64,000 nt of DNA from Auanema rhodensis (Eukaryota > Nematoda > Chromadorea > Rhabditida > Rhabditidae): positions 7,760,501 through 7,824,500 of the forward strand of contig OZ059900.1 in NCBI GenBank assembly GCA_964057225.1. The letters run 5' to 3'. The notes under the pieces are model-generated. The model saw only the letters and a list, made by a program, of their open reading frames with translations. It did no database searches and was not told the origin of the DNA. This document shows positions 1 to 12,528 of this stretch, piece by piece. Made by a program: the position numbers and the translations under genes. Position 1 is the first letter of the stretch. Each line of letters opens with the position of its first letter.

Positions 1-114
1 GACTAAATGTATGAAATACTGTCATAGAATGTTCATATAGGTGTATTTTGCACAAATATCAAAACTGATTGAAATATGGGCCTTTTTATGCTCAAAACGC
101 CATATATTCAACGA

Positions 115-150
115 TTTTGGGTACAAAACATGTGAAAACGGTATGTTTTG
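115..150. other. Overlapping inverted repeats (dyad-rich section) in each monomer
   Basis: CAAAACAT at 124-131 is the reverse complement of ATGTTTTG at 143-150, giving a perfect 8-bp stem with an 11-nt loop. An alternative 5-bp stem pairs TTTTG at 115-119 with CAAAA at 124-128 across a 4-nt loop, so the two hairpins compete for the same CAAAA. The variable base 140 lies in the loop of the first hairpin and does not disturb its stem. The arms look the same in nearly all copies. Any structural role is inference. Confidence 0.7.
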
Positions 151-208
151 ATCAGACCCTTTGAGATATGGATTTGAAATTCAGGATTCATAAACTTCGA
201 CTATTTCT

Positions 209-220
209 ACATATATATGT
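209..220. other. 12-bp perfect palindrome in each monomer
   Basis: ACATATATATGT reads identically on both strands. It is present in nearly all of the monomers; two (near 2298 and 3690) carry a T-to-C change that breaks it. Alternating purine-pyrimidine AT palindromes unwind or extrude easily, which is general knowledge and not shown here. The left breakpoint of the large rearrangement at 56233 falls inside a copy of this palindrome. Confidence 0.85.
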
Positions 221-234
221 CCAATTTTAACCAC

Positions 235-255
235 TTTGGTCAAAAAGGACCGAAA
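235..255. other. GGTC/GACC hairpin in each monomer
   Basis: GGTC at 238-241 pairs with GACC at 248-251 across a 6-nt A-rich loop. TTT at 235-237 and AAA at 253-255 extend the stem if G252 is bulged. The diagnostic site 242 (A or G) sits in the loop, so E-type monomers keep the stem while gaining a CpG. Short and possibly of no consequence. Confidence 0.5.
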
Positions 256-1392
256 ATATCAAGAATTATTGGTTTTTTGGGGTTTGAAGGGCATTTTGGC
301 AAAATCAGTCAAACTTTTGATCTTAAGCATATTTTTTTCTTCTAAAACGACTAAATGTATGAAATACTGTCAAAGAATGTTCATATAGGTGTATTTTGCA
401 CGAATATCAAAACTGATTGAAATATGGGCCTTTTTATGCTCAAAACGCCATATATTCAACGATTTTGGGTACAAAACATGTGAAAACTGTATGTTTTGAT
501 CAGACCCTTTGAGATATGGATTTAAAATTCAGGATTCATAAAATTCGACTATTTTTACATATATATGTCCAATTTTAACCACTTTGGTCAAAAAGGACCG
601 AAAATATCAAGAATTATTGGTTTTTTGGGGTTTGAAGGGCATTTTGGCAAAATCAGTCAAACTTTTGATCTTAAGCATATTTTTTTCTTCTAAAACGACT
701 AAATGTATGAAATACTGTCATAGAATGTTCATATAGGTGTATTTTGCACGAATATCAAAACTGATTGAAATATGGGCCTTTTTATGCTCAAAACGCCATA
801 TATTCAACGATTTTGGGTACAAAACATGTGAAAACTGTATGTTTTGATCAGACCCTTTGAGATATGGATTTGAAATTCAGGATTCATAAACTTCGACTAT
901 TTCTACATATATATGTCCAATTTTAACCACTTTGGTCAAAAAGGACCGAAAATATCAAGAATTATTGGTTTTTTGGGGTTTGAAGGGCATTTTGGCAAAA
1001 TCAGTCAAACTTTTGATCTTAAGCATATTTTTTTCTTCTAAAACGACTAAATGTATGAAATACTGTCATAGAATGTTCATATAGGTGTATTTTGCACGAA
1101 TATCAAAACTGATTGAAATATGGGCCTTTTTATGTTCAAAACGCCATATATTCAACGATTTTGGGTACAAAACATGTGAAAACTGTATGTTTTGATCAGA
1201 CCCTTTGAGATATGGATTTGAAATTCAGGATTCATAAACTTTGACTATTTTTACATATATATGTCCAATTTTAACCACTTTGGTCAAAAAGGACCGAAAA
1301 TATCAAGAATTATTGGTTTTTTGGGGATTGAAGGGCATTTTGGCAAAATCAGTCAAACTTTTGCTCTTAAGCATATTTTTTTCTTCTAAAAC

Positions 1393-4176
1393 GACTAAAT
1401 GTATGAAATACTGTCATAGAATGTTCATATAGGTGTATTTTGCACGAATATCAAAACTGATTGAAATATGGGCCTTTTTATGCTCAAAACGCCATATATT
1501 CAACGATTTTGGGTACAAAACATGTGAAAACTGTATGTTTTGATCAGACCCTTTGAGATATGGATTTAAAATTCAGGATTCATAAAATTCGACTATTTTT
1601 ACATATATATGTCCAATTTTAACCACTTTGGTCAAAAAGGACCGAAAATATCAAGAATTATTGGTTTTTTGGGGTTTGAAGGGCATTTTGGCAAAATCAG
1701 TCAAACTTTTGATCTTAAGCATATTTTTTTCTTCTAAAACGACTAAATGTATGAAATACTGTCAAAGAATGTTCATATAGGTGTATTTTGCACGAATATC
1801 AAAACTGATTGAAATATGGGCCTTTTTATGTTCAAAACGCCATATATTCAACGATTTTGGGTACAAAACATGTGAAAACTGTATGTTTTGATCAGACCCT
1901 TTGAGATATGGATTTGAAATTCAGGATTCATAAACTTCGACTATTTTTACATATATATGTCCAATTTTAACCACTTTGGTCGAAAAGGACCGAAAATATC
2001 AAGAATTATTGGTTTTTTGGGGATTGAAGGGCATTTTGGCAAAATCAGTCAAACTTTTGATCTTAAGCATATTTTTTTCTTCTAAAACGACTAAATGTAT
2101 GAAATACTGTCATAGAATGTTCATATAGGTGTATTTTGCACGAATATCAAAACTGATTGAAATATGGGCCTTTTTATGTTCAAAACGCCATATATTCAAC
2201 GATTTTGGGTACAAAACATGTGAAAACTGTATGTTTTGATCAGACCCTTTGAGATATGGATTTGAAATTCAGGATTCATAAACTTTGACTATTTTTACAC
2301 ATATATGTCCAATTTTAACCACTTTGGTCAAAAAGGACCGAAAATATCAAGAATTATTGGTTTTTTGGGGATTGAAGGGCATTTTGGCAAAATCAGTCAA
2401 ACTTTTGATCTTAAGCATATTTTTTTCTTCTAAAACGACTAAATGTATGAAATACTGTCATAGAATGTTCATATAGGTGTATTTTGCACAAATATCAAAA
2501 CTGATTGAAATATGGGCCTTTTTATGTTCAAAACGCCATATATTCAACGATTTTGGGTACAAAACATGTGAAAACTGTATGTTTTGATCAGACCCTTTGA
2601 GATATGGATTTGAAATTCAGGATTCATAAACTTCGACTATTTTTACATATATATGTCCAATTTTAACCACTTTGGTCGAAAAGGACCGAAAATATCAAGA
2701 ATTATTGGTTTTTTGGGGATTGAAGGGCATTTTGGCAAAATCAGTCAAACTTTTGATCTTAAGCATATTTTTTTCTTCTAAAACGACTAAATGTATGAAA
2801 TACTGTCATAGAATGTTCATATAGGTGTATTTTGCACGAATATCAAAACTGATTGAAATATGGGCCTTTTTATGCTCAAAACGCCATATATTCAACGATT
2901 TTGGGTACAAAACATGTGAAAACTGTATGTTTTGATCAGACCCTTTGAGATATGGATTTAAAATTCAGGATTCATAAAATTCGACTATTTTTACATATAT
3001 ATGTCCAATTTTAACCACTTTGGTCAAAAAGGACCGAAAATATCAAGAATTATTGGTTTTTTGGGGTTTGAAGGGCATTTTGGCAAAATCAGTCAAACTT
3101 TTGATCTTAAGCATATTTTTTTCTTCTAAAACGACTAAATGTATGAAATACTGTCAAAGAATGTTCATATAGGTGTATTTTGCACGAATATCAAAACTGA
3201 TTGAAATATGGGCCTTTTTATGTTCAAAACGCCATATATTCAACGATTTTGGGTACAAAACATGTGAAAACTGTATGTTTTGATCAGACCCTTTGAGATA
3301 TGGATTTGAAATTCAGGATTCATAAACTTCGACTATTTTTACATATATATGTCCAATTTTAACCACTTTGGTCGAAAAGGACCGAAAATATCAAGAATTA
3401 TTGGTTTTTTGGGGATTGAAGGGCATTTTGGCAAAATCAGTCAAACTTTTGATCTTAAGCATATTTTTTTCTTCTAAAACGACTAAATGTATGAAATACT
3501 GTCATAGAATGTTCATATAGGTGTATTTTGCACGAATATCAAAACTGATTGAAATATGGGCCTTTTTATGTTCAAAACGCCATATATTCAACGATTTTGG
3601 GTACAAAACATGTGAAAACTGTATGTTTTGATCAGACCCTTTGAGATATGGATTTGAAATTCAGGATTCATAAACTTTGACTATTTTTACACATATATGT
3701 CCAATTTTAACCACTTTGGTCAAAAAGGACCGAAAATATCAAGAATTATTGGTTTTTTGGGGATTGAAGGGCATTTTGGCAAAATCAGTCAAACTTTTGA
3801 TCTTAAGCATATTTTTTTCTTCTAAAACGACTAAATGTATGAAATACTGTCATAGAATGTTCATATAGGTGTATTTTGCACAAATATCAAAACTGATTGA
3901 AATATGGGCCTTTTTATGTTCAAAACGCCATATATTCAACGATTTTGGGTACAAAACATGTGAAAACTGTATGTTTTGATCAGACCCTTTGAGATATGGA
4001 TTTGAAATTCAGGATTCATAAACTTCGACTATTTTTACATATATATGTCCAATTTTAACCACTTTGGTCGAAAAGGACCGAAAATATCAAGAATTATTGG
4101 TTTTTTGGGGATTGAAGGGCATTTTGGCAAAATCAGTCAAACTTTTGATCTTAAGCATATTTTTTTCTTCTAAAAC
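1393..4176 (+). repeat. Tandem duplication of a 4-monomer unit (1392 bp)
   Basis: Copies lie at 1393-2784 and 2785-4176, each with subtype order B', E, D, E'. Both copies share the private change of ACATAT to ACACAT (near 2298 and 3690, exactly 1392 apart). Both also share an unusual fourth monomer that combines 54A with 91T and 242G. By eye I see no differences between the copies. This is a recent unequal-exchange or amplification event within the array. Confidence 0.85.
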
Positions 4177-5220
4177 GACTAAATGTATGAAATACTGTCA
4201 TAGAATGTTCATATAGGTGTATTTTGCACGAATATCAAAACTGATTGAAATATGGGCCTTTTTATGTTCAAAACGCCATATATTCAACGATTTTGGGTAC
4301 AAAACATGTGAAAACTGTATGTTTTGATCAGACCCTTTGAGATATGGATTTGGAATTCAGGATTCATAAACTTTGACTATTTTTACATATATATGTTCAA
4401 TTTTAACCACTTTGGTCAAAAAGGACCGAAAATATCAAGAATTATTGGTTTTTTGGGGTTTGAAGGGCATTTTGGCTAAATCAGTCAAACTTTTGATCTT
4501 AAGCATATTTTTTTCTTCTAAAACGACTAAATGTATGAAATACTGTCATAGAATGTTCATATAGGTGTATTTTGCACGAATATCAAAACTGATTGAAATA
4601 TGGGCCTTTTTATGTTCAAAACGCCATATATTCAACGATTTTGGGTACAAAACATGTGAAAACTGTATGTTTTGATCAGACCCTTTGAGATATGGATTTG
4701 AAATTCAGGATTCATAAACTTTGACTATTTTTACATATATATGTCCAATTTTAACCACTTTGGTCAAAAAGGACCGAAAATATCAAGAATTATTGGTTTT
4801 TTGGGGATTGAAGGGCATTTTGGCAAAATCAGTCAAACTTTTGATCTTAAGCATATTTTTTTCTTCTAAAACGACTAAATGTATGAAATACTGTCATAGA
4901 ATGTTCATATAGGTGTATTTTGCACAAATATCAAAACTGATTGAAATATGGGCCTTTTTATGCTCAAAACGCCATATATTCAACGATTTTGGGTACAAAA
5001 CATGTGAAAACGGTATGTTTTGATCAGACCCTTTGAGATATGGATTTGAAATTCAGGATTCATAAACTTCGACTATTTCTACATATATATGTCCAATTTT
5101 AACCACTTTGGTCAAAAAGGACCGAAAATATCAAGAATTATTGGTTTTTTGGGGTTTGAAGGGCATTTTGGCAAAATCAGTCAAACTTTTGATCTTAAGC
5201 ATATTTTTTTCTTCTAAAAC

Positions 5221-5568
5221 GACTAAATGTATGAAATACTGTCAAAGAATGTTCATATAGGTGTATTTTGCACGAATATCAAAACTGATTGAAATATGGG
5301 CCTTTTTATGCTCAAAACGCCATATATTCAACGATTTTGGGTACAAAACATGTGAAAACTGTATGTTTTGATCAGACCCTTTGAGATATGGATTTAAAAT
5401 TCAGGATTCATAAACTTTGACTATTTTTACATATATATGTCCAATTTTAACCACTTTGGTCAAAAAGGACCGAAAATATCAAGAATTATTGGTTTTTTGG
5501 GGATTGAAGGGCATTTTGGCAAAATCAGTCAAACTTTTGATCTTAAGCATATTTTTTTCTTCTAAAAC
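5221..5568 (+). repeat. Chimeric monomer, B-type left part and D-type right part
   Basis: The left part carries B markers (25A, 91C, 176A). From 195 onward it carries D markers (195C, 198T, 283A). The switch lies between positions 177 and 195. It is flanked on both sides by A-type monomers with the 140G marker. This is the pattern left by gene conversion or by out-of-register crossover between monomers of different subtype. Confidence 0.75.
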
Positions 5569-6960
5569 GACTAAATGTATGAAATACTGTCATAGAATGT
5601 TCATATAGGTGTATTTTGCACAAATATCAAAACTGATTGAAATATGGGCCTTTTTATGCTCAAAACGCCATATATTCAACGATTTTGGGTACAAAACATG
5701 TGAAAACGGTATGTTTTGATCAGACCCTTTGAGATATGGATTTGAAATTCAGGATTCATAAACTTCGACTATTTCTACATATATATGTCCAATTTTAACC
5801 ACTTTGGTCAAAAAGGACCGAAAATATCAAGAATTATTGGTTTTTTGGGGTTTGAAGGGCATTTTGGCAAAATCAGTCAAACTTTTGATCTTAAGCATAT
5901 TTTTTTCTTCTAAAACGACTAAATGTATGAAATACTGTCAAAGAATGTTCATATAGGTGTATTTTGCACGAATATCAAAACTGATTGAAATATGGGCCTT
6001 TTTATGCTCAAAACGCCATATATTCAACGATTTTGGGTACAAAACATGTGAAAACTGTATGTTTTGATCAGACCCTTTGAGATATGGATTTAAAATTCAG
6101 GATTCATAAAATTCGACTATTTTTACATATATATGTCCAATTTTAACCACTTTGGTCAAAAAGGACCGAAAATATCAAGAATTATTGGTTTTTTGGGGTT
6201 TGAAGGGCATTTTGGCAAAATCAGTCAAACTTTTGATCTTAAGCATATTTTTTTCTTCTAAAACGACTAAATGTATGAAATACTGTCATAGAATGTTCAT
6301 ATAGGTGTATTTTGCACGAATATCAAAACTGATTGAAATATGGGCCTTTTTATGCTCAAAACGCCATATATTCAACGATTTTGGGTACAAAACATGTGAA
6401 AACTGTATGTTTTGATCAGACCCTTTGAGATATGGATTTGAAATTCAGGATTCATAAACTTCGACTATTTCTACATATATATGTCCAATTTTAACCACTT
6501 TGGTCAAAAAGAACCGAAAATATCAAGAATTATTGGTTTTTTGGGGTTTGAAGGGCATTTTGGCAAAATCAGTCAAACTTTTGATCTTAAGCATATTTTT
6601 TTCTTCTAAAACGACTAAATGTATGAAATACTGTCATAGAATGTTCATATAGGTGTATTTTGCACGAATATCAAAACTGATTGAAATATGGGCCTTTTTA
6701 TGTTCAAAACGCCATATATTCAACGATTTTGGGTACAAAACATGTGAAAACTGTATGTTTTGATCAGACCCTTTGAGATATGGATTTGAAATTCAGGATT
6801 CATAAACTTTGACTATTTTTACATATATATGTCCAATTTTAACCACTTTGGTCAAAAAGGACCGAAAATATCAAGAATTATTGGTTTTTTGGGGATTGAA
6901 GGGCATTTTGGCAAAATCAGTCAAACTTTTGCTCTTAAGCATATTTTTTTCTTCTAAAAC

Positions 6961-9900
6961 GACTAAATGTATGAAATACTGTCATAGAATGTTCATATAG
7001 GTGTATTTTGCACAAATATCAAAACTGATTGAAATATGGGCCTTTTTATGCTCAAAACGCCATATATTCAACGATTTTGGGTACAAAACATGTGAAAACA
7101 GTATGTTTTGATCAGACCCTTTGAGATATGGATTTGAAATTCAGGATTCATAAACTTCGACTATTTCTACATATATATGTCCAATTTTAACCACTTTGGT
7201 CAAAAAGGACCGAAAATATCAAGAATTATTGGTTTTTTGGGGTTTGAAGGGCATTTTGGCAAAATCAGTCAAACTTTTGATCTTAAGCATATTTTTTTCT
7301 TCTAAAACGACTAAATGTATGAAATACTGTCAAAGAATGTTCATATAGGTGTATTTTGCACGAATATCAAAACTGATTGAAATATGGGCCTTTTTATGCT
7401 CAAAACGCCATATATTCAACGATTTTGGGTACAAAACATGTGAAAACTGTATGTTTTGATCAGACCCTTTGAGATATGGATTTAAAATTCAGGATTCATA
7501 AAATTCGACTATTTTTACATATATATGTCCAATTTTAACCACTTTGGTCAAAAAGGACCGAAAATATCAAGAATTATTGGTTTTTTGGGGTTTGAAGGGC
7601 ATTTTGGCAAAATCAGTCAAACTTTTGATCTTAAGCATATTTTTTTCTTCTAAAACGACTAAATGTATGAAATACTGTCATAGAATGTTCATATAGGTGT
7701 ATTTTGCACGAATATCAAAACTGATTGAAATATGGGCCTTTTTATGCTCAAAACGCCATATATTCAACGATTTTGGGTACAAAACATGTGAAAACTGTAT
7801 GTTTTGATCAGACCCTTTGAGATATGGATTTGAAATTCTGGATTCATAAACTTCGACTATTTCTACATATATATGTCCAATTTTAACCACTTTGGTCAAA
7901 AAGAACCGAAAATATCAAGAATTATTGGTTTTTTGGGGTTTGAAGGGCATTTTGGCAAAATCAGTCAAACTTTTGATCTTAAGCATATTTTTTTCTTCTA
8001 AAACGACTAAATGTATGAAATACTGTCATAGAATGTTCATATAGGTGTATTTTGCACGAATATCAAAACTGATTGAAATATGGGCCTTTTTATGTTCAAA
8101 ACGCCATATATTCAACGATTTTGGGTACAAAACATGTGAAAACTGTATGTTTTGATCAGACCCTTTGAGATATGGATTTGAAATTCAGGATTCATAAACT
8201 TTGACTATTTTTACATATATATGTCCAATTTTAACCACTTTGGTCAAAAAGGACCGAAAATATCAAGAATTATTGGTTTTTTGGGGATTGAAGGGCATTT
8301 TGGCAAAATCAGTCAAACTTTTGCTCTTAAGCATATTTTTTTCTTCTAAAACGACTAAATGTATGAAATACTGTCATAGAATGTTCATATAGGTGTATTT
8401 TGCACGAATATCAAAACTGATTGAAATATGGGCCTTTTTATGCTCAAAACGCCATATATTCAACGATTTTGGGTACAAAACATGTGAAAACTGTATGTTT
8501 TGATCAGACCCTTTGAGATATGGATTTAAAATTCAGGATTCATAAAATTCGACTATTTTTACATATATATGTCCAATTTTAACCACTTTGGTCAAAAAGG
8601 ACCGAAAATATCAAGAATTATTGGTTTTTTGGGGTTTGAAGGGCATTTTGGCAAAATCAGTCAAACTTTTGATCTTAAGCATATTTTTTTCTTCTAAAAC
8701 GACTAAATGTATGAAATACTGTCAAAGAATGTTCATATAGGTGTATTTTGCACGAATATCAAAACTGATTGAAATATGGGCCTTTTTATGTTCAAAACGC
8801 CATATATTCAACGATTTTGGGTACAAAACATGTGAAAACTGTATGTTTTGATCAGACCCTTTGAGATATGGATTTGAAATTCAGGATTCATAAACTTCGA
8901 CTATTTTTACATATATATGTCCAATTTTAACCACTTTGGTCGAAAAGGACCGAAAATATCAAGAATTATTGGTTTTTTGGGGTTTGAAGGGCATTTTGGC
9001 AAAATCAGTCAAACTTTTGATCTTAAGCATATTTTTTTCTTCTAAAACGACTAAATGTATGAAATACTGTCATAGAATGTTCATATAGGTGTATTTTGCA
9101 CGAATATCAAAACTGATTGAAATATGGGCCTTTTTATGTTCAAAACGCCATATATTCAACGATTTTGGGTACAAAACATGTGAAAACTGTATGTTTTGAT
9201 CAGACCCTTTGAGATATGGATTTGAAATTCAGGATTCATAAACTTTGACTATTTTTACATATATATGTCCAATTTTAACCACTTTGGTCAAAAAGGACCG
9301 AAAATATCAAGAATTATTGGTTTTTTGGGGATTGAAGGGCATTTTGGCAAAATCAGTCAAACTTTTGCTCTTAAGCATATTTTTTTCTTCTAAAACGACT
9401 AAATGTATGAAATACTGTCATAGAATGTTCATATAGGTGTATTTTGCACAAATATCAAAACTGATTGAAATATGGGCCTTTTTATGCTCAAAACGCCATA
9501 TATTCAACGATTTTGGGTACAAAACATGTGAAAACAGTATGTTTTGATCAGACCCTTTGAGATATGGATTTGAAATTCAGGATTCATAAACTTCGACTAT
9601 TTCTACATATATATGTCCAATTTTAACCACTTTGGTCAAAAAGGACCGAAAATATCAAGAATTATTGGTTTTTTGGGGTTTGAAGGGCATTTTGGCAAAA
9701 TCAGTCAAACTTTTGATCTTAAGCATATTTTTTTCTTCTAAAACGACTAAATGTATGAAATACTGTCAAAGAATGTTCATATAGGTGTATTTTGCACGAA
9801 TATCAAAACTGATTGAAATATGGGCCTTTTTATGCTCAAAACGCCATATATTCAACGATTTTGGGTACAAAACATGTGAAAACTGTATGTTTTGATCAGA

Positions 9901-11832
9901 CCCTTTGAGATATGGATTTAAAATTCAGGATTCATAAAATTCGACTATTTTTACATATATATGTCCAATTTTAACCACTTTGGTCAAAAAGGACCGAAAA
10001 TATCAAGAATTATTGGTTTTTTGGGGTTTGAAGGGCATTTTGGCAAAATCAGTCAAACTTTTGATCTTAAGCATATTTTTTTCTTCTAAAACGACTAAAT
10101 GTATGAAATACTGTCATAGAATGTTCATATAGGTGTATTTTGCACGAATATCAAAACTGATTGAAATATGGGCCTTTTTATGCTCAAAACGCCATATATT
10201 CAACGATTTTGGGTACAAAACATGTGAAAACTGTATGTTTTGATCAGACCCTTTGAGATATGGATTTGAAATTCAGGATTCATAAACTTCGACTATTTCT
10301 ACATATATATGTCCAATTTTAACCACTTTGGTCAAAAAGAACCGAAAATATCAAGAATTATTGGTTTTTTGGGGTTTGAAGGGCATTTTGGCAAAATCAG
10401 TCAAACTTTTGATCTTAAGCATATTTTTTTCTTCTAAAACGACTAAATGTATGAAATACTGTCATAGAATGTTCATATAGGTGTATTTTGCACGAATATC
10501 AAAACTGATTGAAATATGGGCCTTTTTATGTTCAAAACGCCATATATTCAACGATTTTGGGTACAAAACATGTGAAAACTGTATGTTTTGATCAGACCCT
10601 TTGAGATATGGATTTGAAATTCAGGATTCATAAACTTTGACTATTTTTACATATATATGTCCAATTTTAACCACTTTGGTCAAAAAGGACCGAAAATATC
10701 AAGAATTATTGGTTTTTTGGGGATTGAAGGGCATTTTGGCAAAATCAGTCAAACTTTTGCTCTTAAGCATATTTTTTTCTTCTAAAACGACTAAATGTAT
10801 GAAATACTGTCATAGAATGTTCATATAGGTGTATTTTGCACGAATATCAAAACTGATTGAAATATGGGCCTTTTTATGCTCAAAACGCCATATATTCAAC
10901 GATTTTGGGTACAAAACATGTGAAAACTGTATGTTTTGATCAGACCCTTTGAGATATGGATTTAAAATTCAGGATTCATAAAATTCGACTATTTTTACAT
11001 ATATATGTCCAATTTTAACCACTTTGGTCAAAAAGGACCGAAAATATCAAGAATTATTGGTTTTTTGGGGTTTGAAGGGCATTTTGGCAAAATCAGTCAA
11101 ACTTTTGATCTTAAGCATATTTTTTTCTTCTAAAACGACTAAATGTATGAAATACTGTCAAAGAATGTTCATATAGGTGTATTTTGCACGAATATCAAAA
11201 CTGATTGAAATATGGGCCTTTTTATGTTCAAAACGCCATATATTCAACGATTTTGGGTACAAAACATGTGAAAACTGTATGTTTTGATCAGACCCTTTGA
11301 GATATGGATTTGAAATTCAGGATTCATAAACTTCGACTATTTTTACATATATATGTCCAATTTTAACCACTTTGGTCGAAAAGGACCGAAAATATCAAGA
11401 ATTATTGGTTTTTTGGGGATTGAAGGGCATTTTGGCAAAATCAGTCAAACTTTTGATCTTAAGCATATTTTTTTCTTCTAAAACGACTAAATGTATGAAA
11501 TACTGTCATAGAATGTTCATATAGGTGTATTTTGCACGAATATCAAAACTGATTGAAATATGGGCCTTTTTATGTTCAAAACGCCATATATTCAACGATT
11601 TTGGGTACAAAACATGTGAAAACTGTATGTTTTGATCAGACCCTTTGAGATATGGATTTGAAATTCAGGATTCATAAACTTTGACTATTTTTACATATAT
11701 ATGTCCAATTTTAACCACTTTGGTCAAAAAGGACCGAAAATATCAAGAATTATTGGTTTTTTGGGGATTGAAGGGCATTTTGGCAAAATCAGTCAAACTT
11801 TTGATCTTAAGCATATTTTTTTCTTCTAAAAC
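6961..11832 (+). repeat. Tandem duplication of a 7-monomer higher-order unit (2436 bp)
   Basis: Copies lie at 6961-9396 and 9397-11832 with order A, B, C, D, B', E, D. Each starts with an A monomer carrying the rare 140A (near 7100 and 9536) and has a C monomer with GG-to-GA in AAAAAGGACC. By eye I see three differences: T for A near 7839, 283T against 283A in the E monomer (near 8983), and 320C against 320A in the last D monomer. A related A-B-C-D set (5569-6960) precedes it. Confidence 0.85.
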
Positions 11833-12528
11833 GACTAAATGTATGAAATACTGTCATAGAATGTTCATATAGGTGTATTTTGCACAAATATCAAAACTGA
11901 TTGAAATATGGGCCTTTTTATGCTCAAAACGCCATATATTCAACGATTTTGGGTACAAAACATGTGAAAACGGTATGTTTTGATCAGACCCTTTGAGATA
12001 TGGATTTGAAATTCAGGATTCATAAACTTCGACTATTTCTACATATATATGTCCAATTTTAACCACTTTGGTCAAAAAGGACCGAAAATATCAAGAATTA
12101 TTGGTTTTTTGGGGTTTGAAGGGCATTTTGGCAAAATCAGTCAAACTTTTGATCTTAAGCATATTTTTTTCTTCTAAAACGACTAAATGTATGAAATACT
12201 GTCAAAGAATGTTCATATAGGTGTATTTTGCACGAATATCAAAACTGATTGAAATATGGGCCTTTTTATGCTCAAAACGCCATATATTCAACGATTTTGG
12301 GTACAAAACATGTGAAAACTGTATGTTTTGATCAGACCCTTTGAGATATGGATTTAAAATTCAGGATTCATAAAATTCGACTATTTTTACATATATATGT
12401 CCAATTTTAACCACTTTGGTCAAAAAGGACCGAAAATATCAAGAATTATTGGTTTTTTGGGGTTTGAAGGGCATTTTGGCAAAATCAGTCAAACTTTTGA
12501 TCTTAAGCATATTTTTTTCTTCTAAAAC

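Larger units (their letters stand above)
83..318. other. Helically phased A/T tracts within the monomer
   Basis: Runs of at least three A or T begin at 83, 94, 115, 125, 135 and 146, and then at 242, 253, 273, 283, 294 and 315. Successive spacings are close to 10.5 bp or its multiples, and 348 bp is close to 33 helical turns. A/T tracts in helical phase are known to curve DNA whichever strand carries the A run. Curvature and nucleosome positioning in this satellite are therefore inferred, not shown. Confidence 0.5.
1..348 (+). repeat. Representative satellite monomer (A subtype)
   Basis: This first full unit serves as the coordinate reference. It runs from GACTAAATGTATG to CTTCTAAAAC and contains, in order: T or A at 25, a CACAAATATC stretch at 51-60, GGGCC at 78-82, a dyad-rich section at 111-150, a TGATCA palindrome at 149-154, a 12-bp palindrome at 209-220, a GGTC/GACC hairpin at 238-251, G-runs at 271-299, a CTTAAG palindrome at 322-327, and a T7 tract at 332-338 followed by CTTCT. 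TGATCA and CTTAAG occur in almost every unit, so BclI or AflII digestion should give a 348-bp ladder. It carries A-subtype markers: 54A, 140G, 198C and 207C. The choice of start base is arbitrary because the array is periodic. Confidence 0.95.

Noticed and set aside
198-214. CENP-B box around TTCG at 197-200.
   Set aside because: The mammalian box needs TTCG, an A at fixed spacing and CGGG. Only TTCG is present; no CGGG follows in any subtype, and the reverse strand has no match.
273-291. Degenerate telomere-like repeat in TTTTTTGGGGTTTGAAGGG.
   Set aside because: Only one imperfect unit per monomer, not tandem TTTAGGG or TTAGGG. Composition alone explains it.
332-340. Rho-independent terminator or poly-T terminator at the T7 tract.
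   Set aside because: No GC-rich stem precedes the T-run, no gene lies upstream, and the tract is simply part of each monomer.
1241-1432. A 63-codon open frame repeated in dozens of monomers (also 4721-4912, 15507-15698, 48906-49097 and many others).
   Set aside because: It starts at TTG in ACTTTGACTATT, not ATG, and appears only where position 198 is T because that change creates the TTG. It is not conserved in other subtypes, has no codon-level constraint that I can see, and is what a periodic sequence yields by chance.
7678-7899. Minus-strand 73-codon frames at 7678-7899 and 19159-19380.
   Set aside because: Each depends on a private substitution (7839 T, 19319 A) that removes a stop in the satellite's reverse strand. 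Start is TTG. Not credible as genes.
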